Both the position numbers and the translations under genes were made by a program. Source: Oceanicella sp. SM1341 (lineage in GTDB: Bacteria; Pseudomonadota; Alphaproteobacteria; Rhodobacterales; Rhodobacteraceae). From it: a DNA stretch of 64,000 nucleotides. The stretch is taken from contig NZ_QRGC01000002.1 in assembly GCF_003448965.1 (NCBI RefSeq), positions 62,001-126,000 on the forward strand. Reading direction: 5' to 3'. The notes beneath the pieces were generated by a model. The model searched no databases, was not told where the DNA came from, and worked only from the letters and a program-made list of their open reading frames with translations. Positions 7,484-15,905 of the stretch are shown piece by piece (the stretch's first letter is position 1; the number at the start of each line of letters is the position of its first letter).

Positions 7484-8476
7484 TCATTCCACCTGCAGTG
7501 CGAGGTCGAGCAGCTTCTGCCCGTCGGGCACCTCGGTCACGAAGACCTTGTAGGAGGTCTCGGCCGCGAGCTTGCGCCAGGCCTCGAAATCCTCCTCGCT
7601 CATCTTCGCGATCTCCACGCCCTTCTCCTCGAACACCTGCGCGGAGGCGGCGTCCTCCAGCTTGGCCTGCTCGAGATACCAGGCCTCGGCCTTCTCCGAG
7701 GCCTGCAGCAGCGCCTCCTTCTGGGCGTCGTCCAGGTCTTCGAAGGTGGTCTTGTTGATCAGCAGCGGCTGGTACATGAACCACAGCGCCACGTCGCCCG
7801 CCGGGGTGTAGCAGGCGGCCTGCTCGTAGATGCGGTAGCTCACGAAGGAGGAGGACGAGGTGTTGGTGGCCTGCAGCACCCCGGTCTGCATCGCGTTGTA
7901 GATCTCCGAGGAGGCCATGGAGGCGATGGAGGCGCCCGCCCCCGAGAGCATCTCCTCGAAGGCCTTGCCCGCGGCGCGGATCTGCAGGCCCGAGACATCC
8001 TCCGGCTTGGTGATGCACTTGTCCTTGCCCACGAAGCCGCCGGCGAGGTAGCCGGGCACCAGGGTCATCACGTCGTCGTCGTTCAGGATCTTCTCCAGCT
8101 CGGCCATGAAGGGCGAGTGGATGAGCCTCGCCGCGTGGTCGTGGTTCTTCACCAGCCCGGGCATCAGGGTGAGGTTGTACTCCTGGTGCTGGCCGCCGGC
8201 GTAGGACAGCGGCAGCACCGTCATGTCGAGCTGCCCGCGGGTGAGCGGCGTGTACTGCTCGCGCGCCTTGAACAGCGAGCCCGAGGGGAAGATGCGGATG
8301 GAGAGGTCCACGTCCGCGGCGGCCACCTCGTCGGCCACCATCTGCGCCACCTTGTGGCGGATGTCGCTGGTCGACCACTGGTGGCTCAGGCGCAGGTCCG
8401 TCGCCCCGGCAGAGGCGGCGAATACGGCAAGGGCGGCGGCAAGCGCGCCGGTCTTCACGAGATTGGGCATGATCAT
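7484..8476 (-). CDS. matP: TRAP transporter substrate-binding protein (DctP), probably for malonate
   Basis: A 330-residue periplasmic binding protein with a signal peptide (about residues 1-25, ending ASAGA). DctP-family motifs are visible: GTDLRLSHQW-like TDLRLSHQWSTSD, IFPSGSLFKAREQ, GQLDMTVLPLSY, the dicarboxylate-anchoring region GLQIRAAGKAFEEML, and MQTGVLQATNTS. First gene of the malonate operon and divergent from a GntR regulator; a perfect palindromic operator lies 155 bases upstream. Malonate as ligand is inferred from context. Another short dicarboxylate cannot be excluded. Confidence 0.88.
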   Translation of the reverse strand: MIMPNLVKTGALAAALAVFAASAGATDLRLSHQWSTSDIRHKVAQMVADEVAAADVDLSIRIFPSGSLFKAREQYTPLTRGQLDMTVLPLSYAGGQHQEYNLTLMPGLVKNHDHAARLIHSPFMAELEKILNDDDVMTLVPGYLAGGFVGKDKCITKPEDVSGLQIRAAGKAFEEMLSGAGASIASMASSEIYNAMQTGVLQATNTSSSSFVSYRIYEQAACYTPAGDVALWFMYQPLLINKTTFEDLDDAQKEALLQASEKAEAWYLEQAKLEDAASAQVFEEKGVEIAKMSEEDFEAWRKLAAETSYKVFVTEVPDGQKLLDLALQVE

Positions 8477-8630
8477 CCTCCCGATGATCCGGGGGCTGTG
8501 GCCCCGGTTTTCTTATTTTCTTCGGTCTGCGTGCGCAGGCGTGGCGCGGGGCGCGCGGCCCGGCGCATGCGGCCGGTTCACCCGGCTCTGCATCGGCGCA
8601 TTCCGGGGCAAATTGCACGCCCTGTCAAGT

Positions 8631-8646
8631 CTCGTGTATACACGAG
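8631..8646. promoter_or_regulatory. Palindromic operator for the divergent GntR regulator
   Basis: CTCGTGTATACACGAG is a perfect 16-base palindrome with the GT-N-AC spacing typical of FCD-type GntR operators (core TGTATACA). It lies 40 bases before the gntR start and in the leader region of matP, so one dimer could control both directions. Confidence 0.75.
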
Positions 8647-8686
8647 CGTGCTTGTTGCATGCGCGCAATCCGTGCTATGCGGCGGC

Positions 8687-9385
8687 ATGAGCACCAGCGA
8701 GCCCCGAAACGAAGCCCTGCGCGACCGGCTGGAGGAGGAGATCCTCACCGGCGTCTTCCGCCCCGGGGAGCGGCTGGAGGAGAAGGCCCTGGCCGAGCGC
8801 TTCGGCGTGTCGCGCACGCCCATCCGCGAGGCGCTGTTCCAGATGGCGGCTTCGGGGCTGGTGGAGCACCGGCCGCGGCGCGGCACCATCGTGGCCGAGC
8901 TGGGCCCGCACCGGCTGATGGAGATGTTCGAGGTGATGGCCGAGCTGGAGGCGATGTGCGCCCGGCTCGCCGCCCGCCGCGCCACCGCGGAAGACCTCGC
9001 CGCCATCCGTGCCGCCCATGCCGATTGCGGCACTGCCCGCACCGCGGCGGCCGAGGATGGCGGCGCGCGCTACTACTACTCCAACGAGACCTTCCACGAG
9101 GCCATCCGCCTCGCCGCCCGGCACGGGTTCCTGCTCGAACAGGCCCGCGCGCTGCACCGCCGCCTGCGCCCCTACCGCCGGCTGCAGCTGCGCGCGCTGG
9201 GCCGGATGGAGGCGAGCCATGCCGAGCATGACGCGATCGTGAGCGCCATCGCCGCGGGCGACGGCCCCCGCGCCGGCGAGGAGATGCGCAGCCATATCGC
9301 CATACAGGGCGAGCGTTTCGCCGACCTGCTGGCCACGCTGGAAGCCGCCCACGGCCGGCCGCAGCCCCGCGCCGCCCGAACTTGA
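8687..9385 (+). CDS. GntR-family (FCD) regulator of malonate use
   Basis: A 232-residue regulator with an N-terminal winged helix (residues about 8-75, LAERFGVSRTPIREALFQMA) and a C-terminal FCD ligand-binding domain with the His/Asp pattern of that family (NETFHEAIRLAARH, ASHAEHDAIVSAIAAGD). Such proteins usually repress until a small carboxylate binds. It is divergent from the malonate TRAP operon and shares its control region, so it is the likely malonate or malonyl-CoA sensor (a MatR counterpart). The ATG chosen lies just downstream of the palindrome; no strong ribosome site is visible. Confidence 0.85.
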   Translation: MSTSEPRNEALRDRLEEEILTGVFRPGERLEEKALAERFGVSRTPIREALFQMAASGLVEHRPRRGTIVAELGPHRLMEMFEVMAELEAMCARLAARRATAEDLAAIRAAHADCGTARTAAAEDGGARYYYSNETFHEAIRLAARHGFLLEQARALHRRLRPYRRLQLRALGRMEASHAEHDAIVSAIAAGDGPRAGEEMRSHIAIQGERFADLLATLEAAHGRPQPRAART

Positions 9386-9455
9386 CAGTTTCAGTCGGTT
9401 ATGCTTCGCAAGGGGGGTCCCGGCCCGGCCGGGCCCTCTCCCGAAAGGAGCTGCC

Positions 9456-10295
9456 ATGGACAGCATGCCCGTTTCCGTTCCCCGTCGTCCGAAGCGTCCG
9501 CCCCGCGTGCTCACGGTGCTGCGCAGCCGGTACCTCACGCCGCACATGATCCGCGTCACCCTCACCGGCGATGATCTCGCCGATTTCCCCGAGGGCCAGA
9601 ACGGCGCGCATTGCAAGATCCTGATGCCCGAGCCCGGCGAGACCGAGGAAACCTTCCGCGCCCGGCTGAACGGGCCGGAGAAGCCGGTGATCCGCACCTA
9701 CACCATCCGCGATTTCCGCCCCGACAGCCGCGAGCTCGACATCGATTTCGCCGTGCACGGCGACGCCGGCCCTGCCAACCGCTGGGCGCAGGAGGCCGGC
9801 CCCGGTACGCTGCTCGGCCTGCTCGGCCCGGGCACCAAGAAGCTCACCACCTGGGACGCCGACTGGTATCTCCTCGCCGCCGACATGACCGCCCTGCCGG
9901 TGATCGGCGTGGCGCTGGAGGAGATGCCGCGCGACGCCCGCGGCCACGCCATCATCGAGGTGACCTCGGAAGCCGACATCCAGCCGCTCGACGCGCCGGA
10001 GGGCGTGGCCATCACCTGGAAGCTGCTGCCCCACCCGGAGGAGCGCTCCGCCGCCCAGCTCGACTTCCTCGCGGCGCTCGACTGGCCGGAGGGCCGGGTG
10101 CGCGTGGGCATCGCCGGCGAGAGCGGCACCATCGTGGGCCTGCGCGACTGGCTGCGCGCCCGCGGCGTGCCGATGGGCGATTGCTACATCTCCGGCTACT
10201 GGAAGATCGGCCTCGTGGAGGACGAGCACCAGATCGAGAAGCGCCGCGACAATGCCGCCGCCGCGGCGGCCGACGCGGCAGCCGCCGCCGGCTGA
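9456..10295 (+). CDS. Siderophore-interacting protein (NAD(P)H-dependent ferric reductase)
   Basis: A 279-residue flavoprotein of the SIP/ViuB family, which reduces ferric siderophores in the cytoplasm to release iron. Seen in order: the FAD-binding region with RTYTIRDFRPDSRELDIDF, HGDAGPANRWAQ, the NAD(P)H domain with YLLAADMTALPVIG, and the C-terminal SGYWKIG motif. A clear AGGAG site precedes the ATG by 6 bases. The C-terminus ends in an alanine-rich tail. It stands alone here; the hydroxamate uptake operon that could supply its substrate is about 32 kb away in the same window. Confidence 0.88.
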   Translation: MDSMPVSVPRRPKRPPRVLTVLRSRYLTPHMIRVTLTGDDLADFPEGQNGAHCKILMPEPGETEETFRARLNGPEKPVIRTYTIRDFRPDSRELDIDFAVHGDAGPANRWAQEAGPGTLLGLLGPGTKKLTTWDADWYLLAADMTALPVIGVALEEMPRDARGHAIIEVTSEADIQPLDAPEGVAITWKLLPHPEERSAAQLDFLAALDWPEGRVRVGIAGESGTIVGLRDWLRARGVPMGDCYISGYWKIGLVEDEHQIEKRRDNAAAAAADAAAAAG

Positions 10296-10303
10296 TCCCG
10301 GCC

Positions 10304-10330
10304 TCTCCGCGGCAGGCGCTGCCGCGGAGG
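10304..10330 (+). terminator. Hairpin after the siderophore reductase gene
   Basis: A 12-bp stem with the 3-base loop GCG follows the stop codon by about 8 bases. No T-run follows, so it is a weak intrinsic terminator or an mRNA-stabilising hairpin. Confidence 0.45.
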
Positions 10331-10495
10331 CTTCCCGTATCGCCTGGCGAAGCGAGCGGTGCAAAATTCCGATCACCGGGGCGTGACATCGCGTCAAGGT
10401 TTTGCCATCGTCGCTGCACGCGACCGGCACCTGCGGGCCGCGCTTCCACTTCCGCGGCCGAGGCGCCGCCCCCCGCGATGCAGGACCCGAGACCG

Positions 10496-12055
10496 ATGAC
10501 CCAGCTTTCCCGCGCCCAGATCACCACCAAGCCCGCCACCCGTTCCGGGCGCGGCATCGTTGCCGCCCAGCACCGGCTGGCTGCCGAAGTGGGGGCCGAA
10601 GTGCTCGCCGCCGGCGGCAATGCGGTGGACGCGGCGGTGGCCGTGTCCTTCGCCATCGGCGTGGTCGAGCCCTGGATGAGCGGCCCGGCCGGCGGCGGCG
10701 CGATGATGCTCCACATGGGCGCCGGCCCCGAGGCGCTCTACTACGGCATGCGCGCGCCCGCGGGGCTGAACCCGGCCGACTACCCGCTCTCCGGCGAGGA
10801 GGTCTCGGGCGATCTCTTCCCCTGGAAGGCCGTGGTGGACGACCGCAACGTGATCGGCGCCACCGCCGTCGCCGTGCCCGGCGTGGTCGACGGCATCGGC
10901 AAGGCGCATGCCCGCTACGGCCGCATGCCCTGGGCCGAGCTCATCGCCCCGGCGGTGAAACTGGCGAAGGAGGGCATCGAGGCCGACTGGTACCTCGCCC
11001 TGCTCATCGCCTCCTCCACCCGCGCCCTCTCGCGTGACCCCGACGCCGCCGCCCGTTTCCTCGAGGACGGCCAGTGGCCCACGGTAGCGAACTGGACCGC
11101 GCTCTCGGACAAGCGCATCGACATGTCCTCCATGGCGCCCAGCCTGCAGGCCATCGCCGACGAGGGCGCCCGCGCGCTCTACGACGGCGACCTCGGCGCA
11201 GCACTTGCCGCCGACGTGGAGGCCAAGGGCGGCTCGCTGCGCCGCGCCGACCTGCAGGCCTACCAGGCCGTGTGGCAGGAGGCCCGCGCCGTGCCCTACC
11301 GCGACGCGATGCTCTGGGTCACCCCGCATCTCACCGCCGGCCCCACCATCGCCGACGTGTTCTCCAACCTCTCCACCGGCTTCACCCCCGGCCGCGCGCC
11401 CGATGCCGCCGCCTATGCCGCCTATGCCGAGGCCTGCGACGCGGCCTATGCCAAGCGCCTCGCCAATGACGGCGACATGGGCAACGACGACCCGCGCGGA
11501 CCGGCCTGCACCACGCATTTCTCCATCGTCGACGCCGAGGGCAACATGGTGGCGATGACCCAGACCCTGCTGTCGATCTTCGGCAGCCGCGTCGTCTCGC
11601 CCTCCACCGGCCTGCTGCTCAACAACGGCATCATGTGGTTCGACCCCGAGCCGGGCCGGCCGAACTCGCTCGCCGGCGGCAAGCGCTGCCTGATGAACGT
11701 CTGCCCGGTGCTGGGCGAGGCCGGCGGCAAGCGCTTTGCCATCGGCGCCTCGGGCGGGCGCAAGATCATGCCGGCGGTGGCACAGCTCGCCTCCTTCCTC
11801 ACCGATTTCGGCATGGGGCTGGACGCGGCCTTTCACCAGCCGCGCATCGACGCCTCCGGCGACACGGTGATCGCGGATGACAGCCTGCCGGCCTCGGTGA
11901 TCGAGAGCCTGGAGGCGCGGGGCCGCGTGGTCACCACCCGGCGCGCGCCCTTCCCCTTCGCCTTCGCCTGCCCCGCGGGCGTGCTGCGCGACGGCGAGGA
12001 GAACTTCGGCGCCACCGAGATCATGTCGCCCTGGGGCGAGGCCATCGCCGGCTGA
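10496..12055 (+). CDS. Gamma-glutamyltransferase-like N-terminal nucleophile hydrolase
   Basis: A 519-residue member of the gamma-glutamyltranspeptidase family, which cleaves glutathione or related gamma-glutamyl compounds after self-processing. The processing site is visible as CTTHFSIVDAEGN, with Thr339 the expected nucleophile. Downstream are LLLNNGIMWFDPEPGRPNSL and the GASGGRKIMPAVAQL loop. The N-terminus has GRGIVAAQHRLAAEVGAEVL and no signal peptide, so the enzyme should be cytoplasmic, unlike the periplasmic E. coli form. An ATG 18 bases upstream (10478) is an alternative start. It is followed 96 bases later by an exported glutaminase; both would yield glutamate. Confidence 0.8.
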   Translation: MTQLSRAQITTKPATRSGRGIVAAQHRLAAEVGAEVLAAGGNAVDAAVAVSFAIGVVEPWMSGPAGGGAMMLHMGAGPEALYYGMRAPAGLNPADYPLSGEEVSGDLFPWKAVVDDRNVIGATAVAVPGVVDGIGKAHARYGRMPWAELIAPAVKLAKEGIEADWYLALLIASSTRALSRDPDAAARFLEDGQWPTVANWTALSDKRIDMSSMAPSLQAIADEGARALYDGDLGAALAADVEAKGGSLRRADLQAYQAVWQEARAVPYRDAMLWVTPHLTAGPTIADVFSNLSTGFTPGRAPDAAAYAAYAEACDAAYAKRLANDGDMGNDDPRGPACTTHFSIVDAEGNMVAMTQTLLSIFGSRVVSPSTGLLLNNGIMWFDPEPGRPNSLAGGKRCLMNVCPVLGEAGGKRFAIGASGGRKIMPAVAQLASFLTDFGMGLDAAFHQPRIDASGDTVIADDSLPASVIESLEARGRVVTTRRAPFPFAFACPAGVLRDGEENFGATEIMSPWGEAIAG

Positions 12056-12151
12056 GCCCCGCGCGCCCGGCGTGCAGGCCGGGCAGCTTTCGCTTGCCGG
12101 TTGCACTCCGAGGCGACACCATCCCCCGAAGCACAACGGGGGAGACGCGGG

Positions 12152-13180
12152 ATGGAAAACGAGACCGGAGACGTGACACGGCGCGGCGCCCTGCTCGGCG
12201 CTGCGGCGGCAACGCTGGCGGCAGGGGCGGCGCCCCTGCGCGCGCAGGCAGCCCCCGGGCCCGATATCGCCGGCGCGGTGCAGGCCGGGCTGAAGACGGC
12301 CCGCGCCGCCACGGGCGGCGCCAACGCCGATTACATCCCCTATCTCGCCAAGGTGCCGCCGGAGCTCTGCGGCCTCGCCGTCGCCACGGCGGATGGCGCG
12401 GTGGAGCAGGCGGGCGACACCGGCTACGCCTTCGCCATCGAGTCGATCTCCAAGGTCGTCACCCTCGCGCTGGTGATGGAGGAGATCGGGCCGGAGGCGG
12501 TGCGCACCCGCATCGGCGCCGACCCCACGGGCCTGCCCTTCAACTCGGTGATGGCGCTGGAGCTGCACGGCGGCAAGCCGCTCTCGCCGCTGGTGAACGC
12601 CGGCGCCATCGCCACCGCCAGCCTCGTGCCCGGCGCGGATGTGGAGGCGCGCTGGCAGCGCATCCTCGACTTCCAGTCCCGCATGGCCGGCGCGCCGATC
12701 CGGCTGTCGGAGGAGGTGAACGCCTCCGAGCAGACCACCAACACGCACAACCGCGGCATCGCCTGGCTGCTCGCCTCGGCGGGCGTGATCGGGACCGACC
12801 CGATGGAGGCGCTCGACATCTACACCCGCCAGTGCTCCACCCTCGTCACCTGCGCCAACCTCGCCGCCATGGGGGCGACGCTGGCCAACGGCGGGGTGAA
12901 CCCCGCCACCGGCGAGCGGGTGATCGCGGCGGCGAACGTGCCGCATATCCTCGCGGAGATGATGATGGAGGGGCTCTACACCGCCTCGGGCGATTTCGCC
13001 TACACTGTGGGCCTGCCGGGCAAGAGCGGCGTGGGCGGCGGCATCCTCGCCGTGGCGCCGGGCCGGCTCGCCATCGCCGGCTTCTCCCCGCCGCTCGACG
13101 CGGCGGGAAACAGCGTGCGCGCCCTCGCGGGCGTGACGGAAGCGGCAAGGGCGCTGCGGCTCAACCTCTTCGCCGGCTGA
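12152..13180 (+). CDS. glsA: Tat-exported glutaminase
   Basis: A 342-residue serine-type glutaminase that hydrolyses glutamine to glutamate and ammonia. The N-terminus has a twin-arginine signal (TRRGALLGAAAATLAAGAAP, cleavage near AQA), so export to the periplasm is predicted. Family motifs follow: IPYLAKVPP (62-70), the catalytic Ser98-x-x-Lys101 pair in ESISKV, DPTGLPFNS, LVNAGAI, NTHNRGIAWLL, and the glycine loop GLPGKSGVGGGI. The start follows GGGGGAG 8 bases upstream. Most bacterial glutaminases of this family are cytoplasmic, so the Tat signal is unusual. It may work on external glutamine together with the upstream gamma-glutamyl enzyme. Confidence 0.88.
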   Translation: MENETGDVTRRGALLGAAAATLAAGAAPLRAQAAPGPDIAGAVQAGLKTARAATGGANADYIPYLAKVPPELCGLAVATADGAVEQAGDTGYAFAIESISKVVTLALVMEEIGPEAVRTRIGADPTGLPFNSVMALELHGGKPLSPLVNAGAIATASLVPGADVEARWQRILDFQSRMAGAPIRLSEEVNASEQTTNTHNRGIAWLLASAGVIGTDPMEALDIYTRQCSTLVTCANLAAMGATLANGGVNPATGERVIAAANVPHILAEMMMEGLYTASGDFAYTVGLPGKSGVGGGILAVAPGRLAIAGFSPPLDAAGNSVRALAGVTEAARALRLNLFAG

Positions 13181-13193
13181 GCCGCGGGCGGCC

Positions 13194-14396
13194 TCAGTGC
13201 CCCGCGATCACCGCCGCGGCGGCGGCCACGGCGCCCTGGCCGTGCGGCATGTTCAGCGCGGTGAGCGCGGTCTCGATCGAGGCGAGGGTGCCGAGGATCA
13301 TCGGCGGGCTCAGGTGGCCCATGTGGCCGATGCGGAACACGCCCTCCTCGCGCCCGCCCATCACCGGGCTGCCCAGCGGCAGGCCGACCCCGAGGGTGAG
13401 GCCCAGCTCATCCTCGCAGTAGCGGCGCAGGGCGTTGGCGTCGATCGAGCCGGTGCGGATCGAGGTGACGGCGCGCGAGCGGTGCGCGGGCTCGGCGATG
13501 TTGCACTCCAGCGGCCCGCCCTGGCCCCAGGCCTCCACCGCGGCATGCACGGCCTTCGACAGGGTGACATGCCGGGCCCAGACATTCTCGATGCCCTCCT
13601 CGAGGATCATCGAGGTGGCGGCATGCAGGCCGAAGAGGTGGTGCGTGGGCGCGGTGCCGCAGAACTGCTGGTAGTAGACCTGCGGGTTGCAGCGCGGCTT
13701 CCAGTCCCAGTAGGGGGTGGCGAGGTCCGCGCGCTCACGCGACTCGAGCGCCCTGGGGCCCACGTAGTTCATGCCCAGGCCCGGCGGGGTCATCAGCCCC
13801 TTCTGCGAGCCGGTCACCATCACGTCGACCCCCCAGGCGTCCATCTCGAAGGCGTCGCAGGCGAAGGAGGCGATGCAATCGACCATCAGCAGCGCGGAAT
13901 GCCCGGCGGCGTCGATGGCGGCGCGCACCGCCGGCACGTCGTTGAGCACCGAGGTGGCGGTGTCGGTCTGCACCATCATCACGGCGCGGATCTTGCCCGC
14001 GGTGTCGGCGCGCAGGGCGTCCTCCACCTGCTGGGGGTCCACCGGGCTGCGGGGGCCGAAGTCGATCGACTGCACGTTGATGCCCAGGCGCTCGGCCTGC
14101 TCGGCCCAGCCGCGGGCGAAGCGGCCGGTGAACAGCACCAGCGCCGTGTCGCCGCGCGAGAAGGTGTTGGTGAGCGAGGCCTCCCAGGCGCCGTGGCCGT
14201 TTGCCATGTAGATCAGCGGCTTGGCCTCGGTCGTCCGGCCGATCTTCGCGAGGTTGTCGAACACCTCGGCGGTGAGGGTGATGATGTCGCCCTCGTAGAT
14301 GTTCGGCGCGGCCTGGTGCATGGCGTTGAGCACCCGGTCGGGCATGACGGAGGGACCGGGAATGGACAGGAAATGGCGGCCGTGCGCGAGGGACAT
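13194..14396 (-). CDS. Serine-glyoxylate / alanine-glyoxylate aminotransferase family enzyme
   Basis: A 400-residue class V PLP aminotransferase. The N-terminal FLSIPGPSVMPDRVLNAM, the YMANGHGAWEASLTNTFSRG region and the PLP lysine Lys199 in VTGSQKGLMTPPGLG are characteristic of the SgaA/AGXT group, which uses serine or alanine with glyoxylate in the serine cycle or photorespiratory-type metabolism. A start at the ATG before SLAHGRHFL is chosen because it opens the conserved domain. It is convergent with the glutaminase gene and downstream of the sugar-acid operon, 99 bases from gnd, so it may be a separate unit. The exact amino donor cannot be read from sequence. Confidence 0.85.
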   Translation of the reverse strand: MSLAHGRHFLSIPGPSVMPDRVLNAMHQAAPNIYEGDIITLTAEVFDNLAKIGRTTEAKPLIYMANGHGAWEASLTNTFSRGDTALVLFTGRFARGWAEQAERLGINVQSIDFGPRSPVDPQQVEDALRADTAGKIRAVMMVQTDTATSVLNDVPAVRAAIDAAGHSALLMVDCIASFACDAFEMDAWGVDVMVTGSQKGLMTPPGLGMNYVGPRALESRERADLATPYWDWKPRCNPQVYYQQFCGTAPTHHLFGLHAATSMILEEGIENVWARHVTLSKAVHAAVEAWGQGGPLECNIAEPAHRSRAVTSIRTGSIDANALRRYCEDELGLTLGVGLPLGSPVMGGREEGVFRIGHMGHLSPPMILGTLASIETALTALNMPHGQGAVAAAAAVIAGH

Positions 14397-14495
14397 GGAG
14401 GGCTCCGGGGGAATGAAGAACTCCGCCAGCCTATTCGGGCGGGCGGGGATTTCCAGCGGCAAATTGTATGGCGACAAACGGCCGGCCGGGCGGGG

Positions 14496-15905
14496 TCAGC
14501 CGGCGTCGGCCCAGGGCCCGTGGGCCACCTTGCCCGGCGCGCCGATGCGCTCGAACCCGTGGCTGCCGAAATAGTCGCGCAGGCCCTGCAGCATGTTGGC
14601 GGTGCCGCGCCCGGTGCGCATCGCGTCCACGTGGATGAGGGCGGCGGCCATGGCCGGCACCGGGTGGCCGGCGGCAAGGGCCGCGGCCAGCACCCGGCGC
14701 AGGCCGGGCAGGGCCCCGGTGAGCTTCGCGGCGAGTGCCGGGGCGGCCAGCAGCGGCGCCTCCGGCGCGCCGTCCTGCGCCTCGGCGATCTCGCCCAGCA
14801 GCGCGGAGCGGATGATGCAGCCGGCGCGCCAGTTGCGCGCGATGGCGGCGGGCTCGAGCCCCCAGCCATAGGTGCGCGAGGCGGCGGAGAGGATGGCGAA
14901 GCCCTGCGCCAGCCCCACGAGGCGCGTGGCGAGCAGCGCCGCCTCGAGGTCCTCCGGGGTGACACCGGTCACCGGCTGGGGCGCGGCGCCGTACTGTGCC
15001 TCGAAGGCCAGGCGCTCGTCCTTGCGGGCCGAGCCGTTGCGCGCTTCCACCGCGGCGGCGAGGGTGGAGGCCGGGGCGCCGAGGTGCAGCGCCTCGATCA
15101 CCGACCAGCGCCCGGTGCCCTTCTGGCCGGCGCGGTCGTCGATCTCGTCGAGCAGGGGCGTGCCGCTGGCGGCATCGGTGGTGCCGGCCACCTTGCCGGT
15201 GATCTCCACCAGGTAGGAGGCGAGCGGGCCGTCGTTCCAGGCGGTGAACTGCGCGCCGATGGCGGCGGCCTCCATGCCCAGCCCGTCGCGCATCAGCCCG
15301 TAGGTCTCGGCGATGGCTTCCATGTCGGCATACTCGATGCCGTTGTGCACGGTCTTGATGAAATGCCCGGCGCCGTCGGCACCGTGGAAGGTGCAGCAGG
15401 GCTCGCCCTCGAAGCGCGCCGCGATGCTCTGCAGCGCCGGGGCCAGCAGCTCCCAGGCCTCGGCCGAGCCGCCGGCCATCATCGCCGGCCCGTGCCGCGC
15501 GCCCTCCGCGCCGCCCGACACGCCGATGCCGAGATAGCCGATGCCGAGGTCGCCGATCTTGCCGGCGCGGCGGCGGGTGTCATGGAAATCGGCGTTGCCG
15601 AGGTCGGCGATGGCGTCGCCGCGCTCGAGATACTGCACCGCGTCGGCGATCACGCTCTCCGTGGGGTCGCCCGCCGGGGCGAGGATCATCACCGCCCGGG
15701 GCCGGGCCAGCGCGCGCACCATGGCGCGCGGGTTCGCCACCGGCTCTATGCGGCCGGGAAGCCCCTCGGCCACGGCCTTCGCCGCGATCGCCTCGCTCTT
15801 CGCAAGGTCGAGGTCCGACAGCACCACCCGGTGCCCCTTTTCGGCGAGGTTGAGCGCCAGCGCGCCGCCCATCACACCCGCCCCGATCAAGCCAAGCTCT
15901 GCCAT
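14496..15905 (-). CDS. gnd: 6-phosphogluconate dehydrogenase, decarboxylating
   Basis: A 469-residue enzyme of standard length that converts 6-phosphogluconate to ribulose 5-phosphate and CO2. It shows the nucleotide-binding GLIGAGVMGGALALNL, the substrate region GIGVSGGAEGARHGP, catalytic Lys184 in GHFIKTVHNGIEY, and the C-terminal LRDYFGSHGFER. Its ATG overlaps the stop of the upstream DMT gene (TGATG). Its place at the end of a sugar-acid operon suggests that the pathway feeds, or is mimicked by, phosphogluconate metabolism. A relative acting on another acid cannot be excluded. Confidence 0.88.
   Translation of the reverse strand: MAELGLIGAGVMGGALALNLAEKGHRVVLSDLDLAKSEAIAAKAVAEGLPGRIEPVANPRAMVRALARPRAVMILAPAGDPTESVIADAVQYLERGDAIADLGNADFHDTRRRAGKIGDLGIGYLGIGVSGGAEGARHGPAMMAGGSAEAWELLAPALQSIAARFEGEPCCTFHGADGAGHFIKTVHNGIEYADMEAIAETYGLMRDGLGMEAAAIGAQFTAWNDGPLASYLVEITGKVAGTTDAASGTPLLDEIDDRAGQKGTGRWSVIEALHLGAPASTLAAAVEARNGSARKDERLAFEAQYGAAPQPVTGVTPEDLEAALLATRLVGLAQGFAILSAASRTYGWGLEPAAIARNWRAGCIIRSALLGEIAEAQDGAPEAPLLAAPALAAKLTGALPGLRRVLAAALAAGHPVPAMAAALIHVDAMRTGRGTANMLQGLRDYFGSHGFERIGAPGKVAHGPWADAG

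Noticed and set aside
9382-9405. Promoter TTGACA ... TATGCT before the siderophore reductase gene
   Set aside because: The spacing is only 12 bases and the -35 overlaps the stop codon of the upstream gene.
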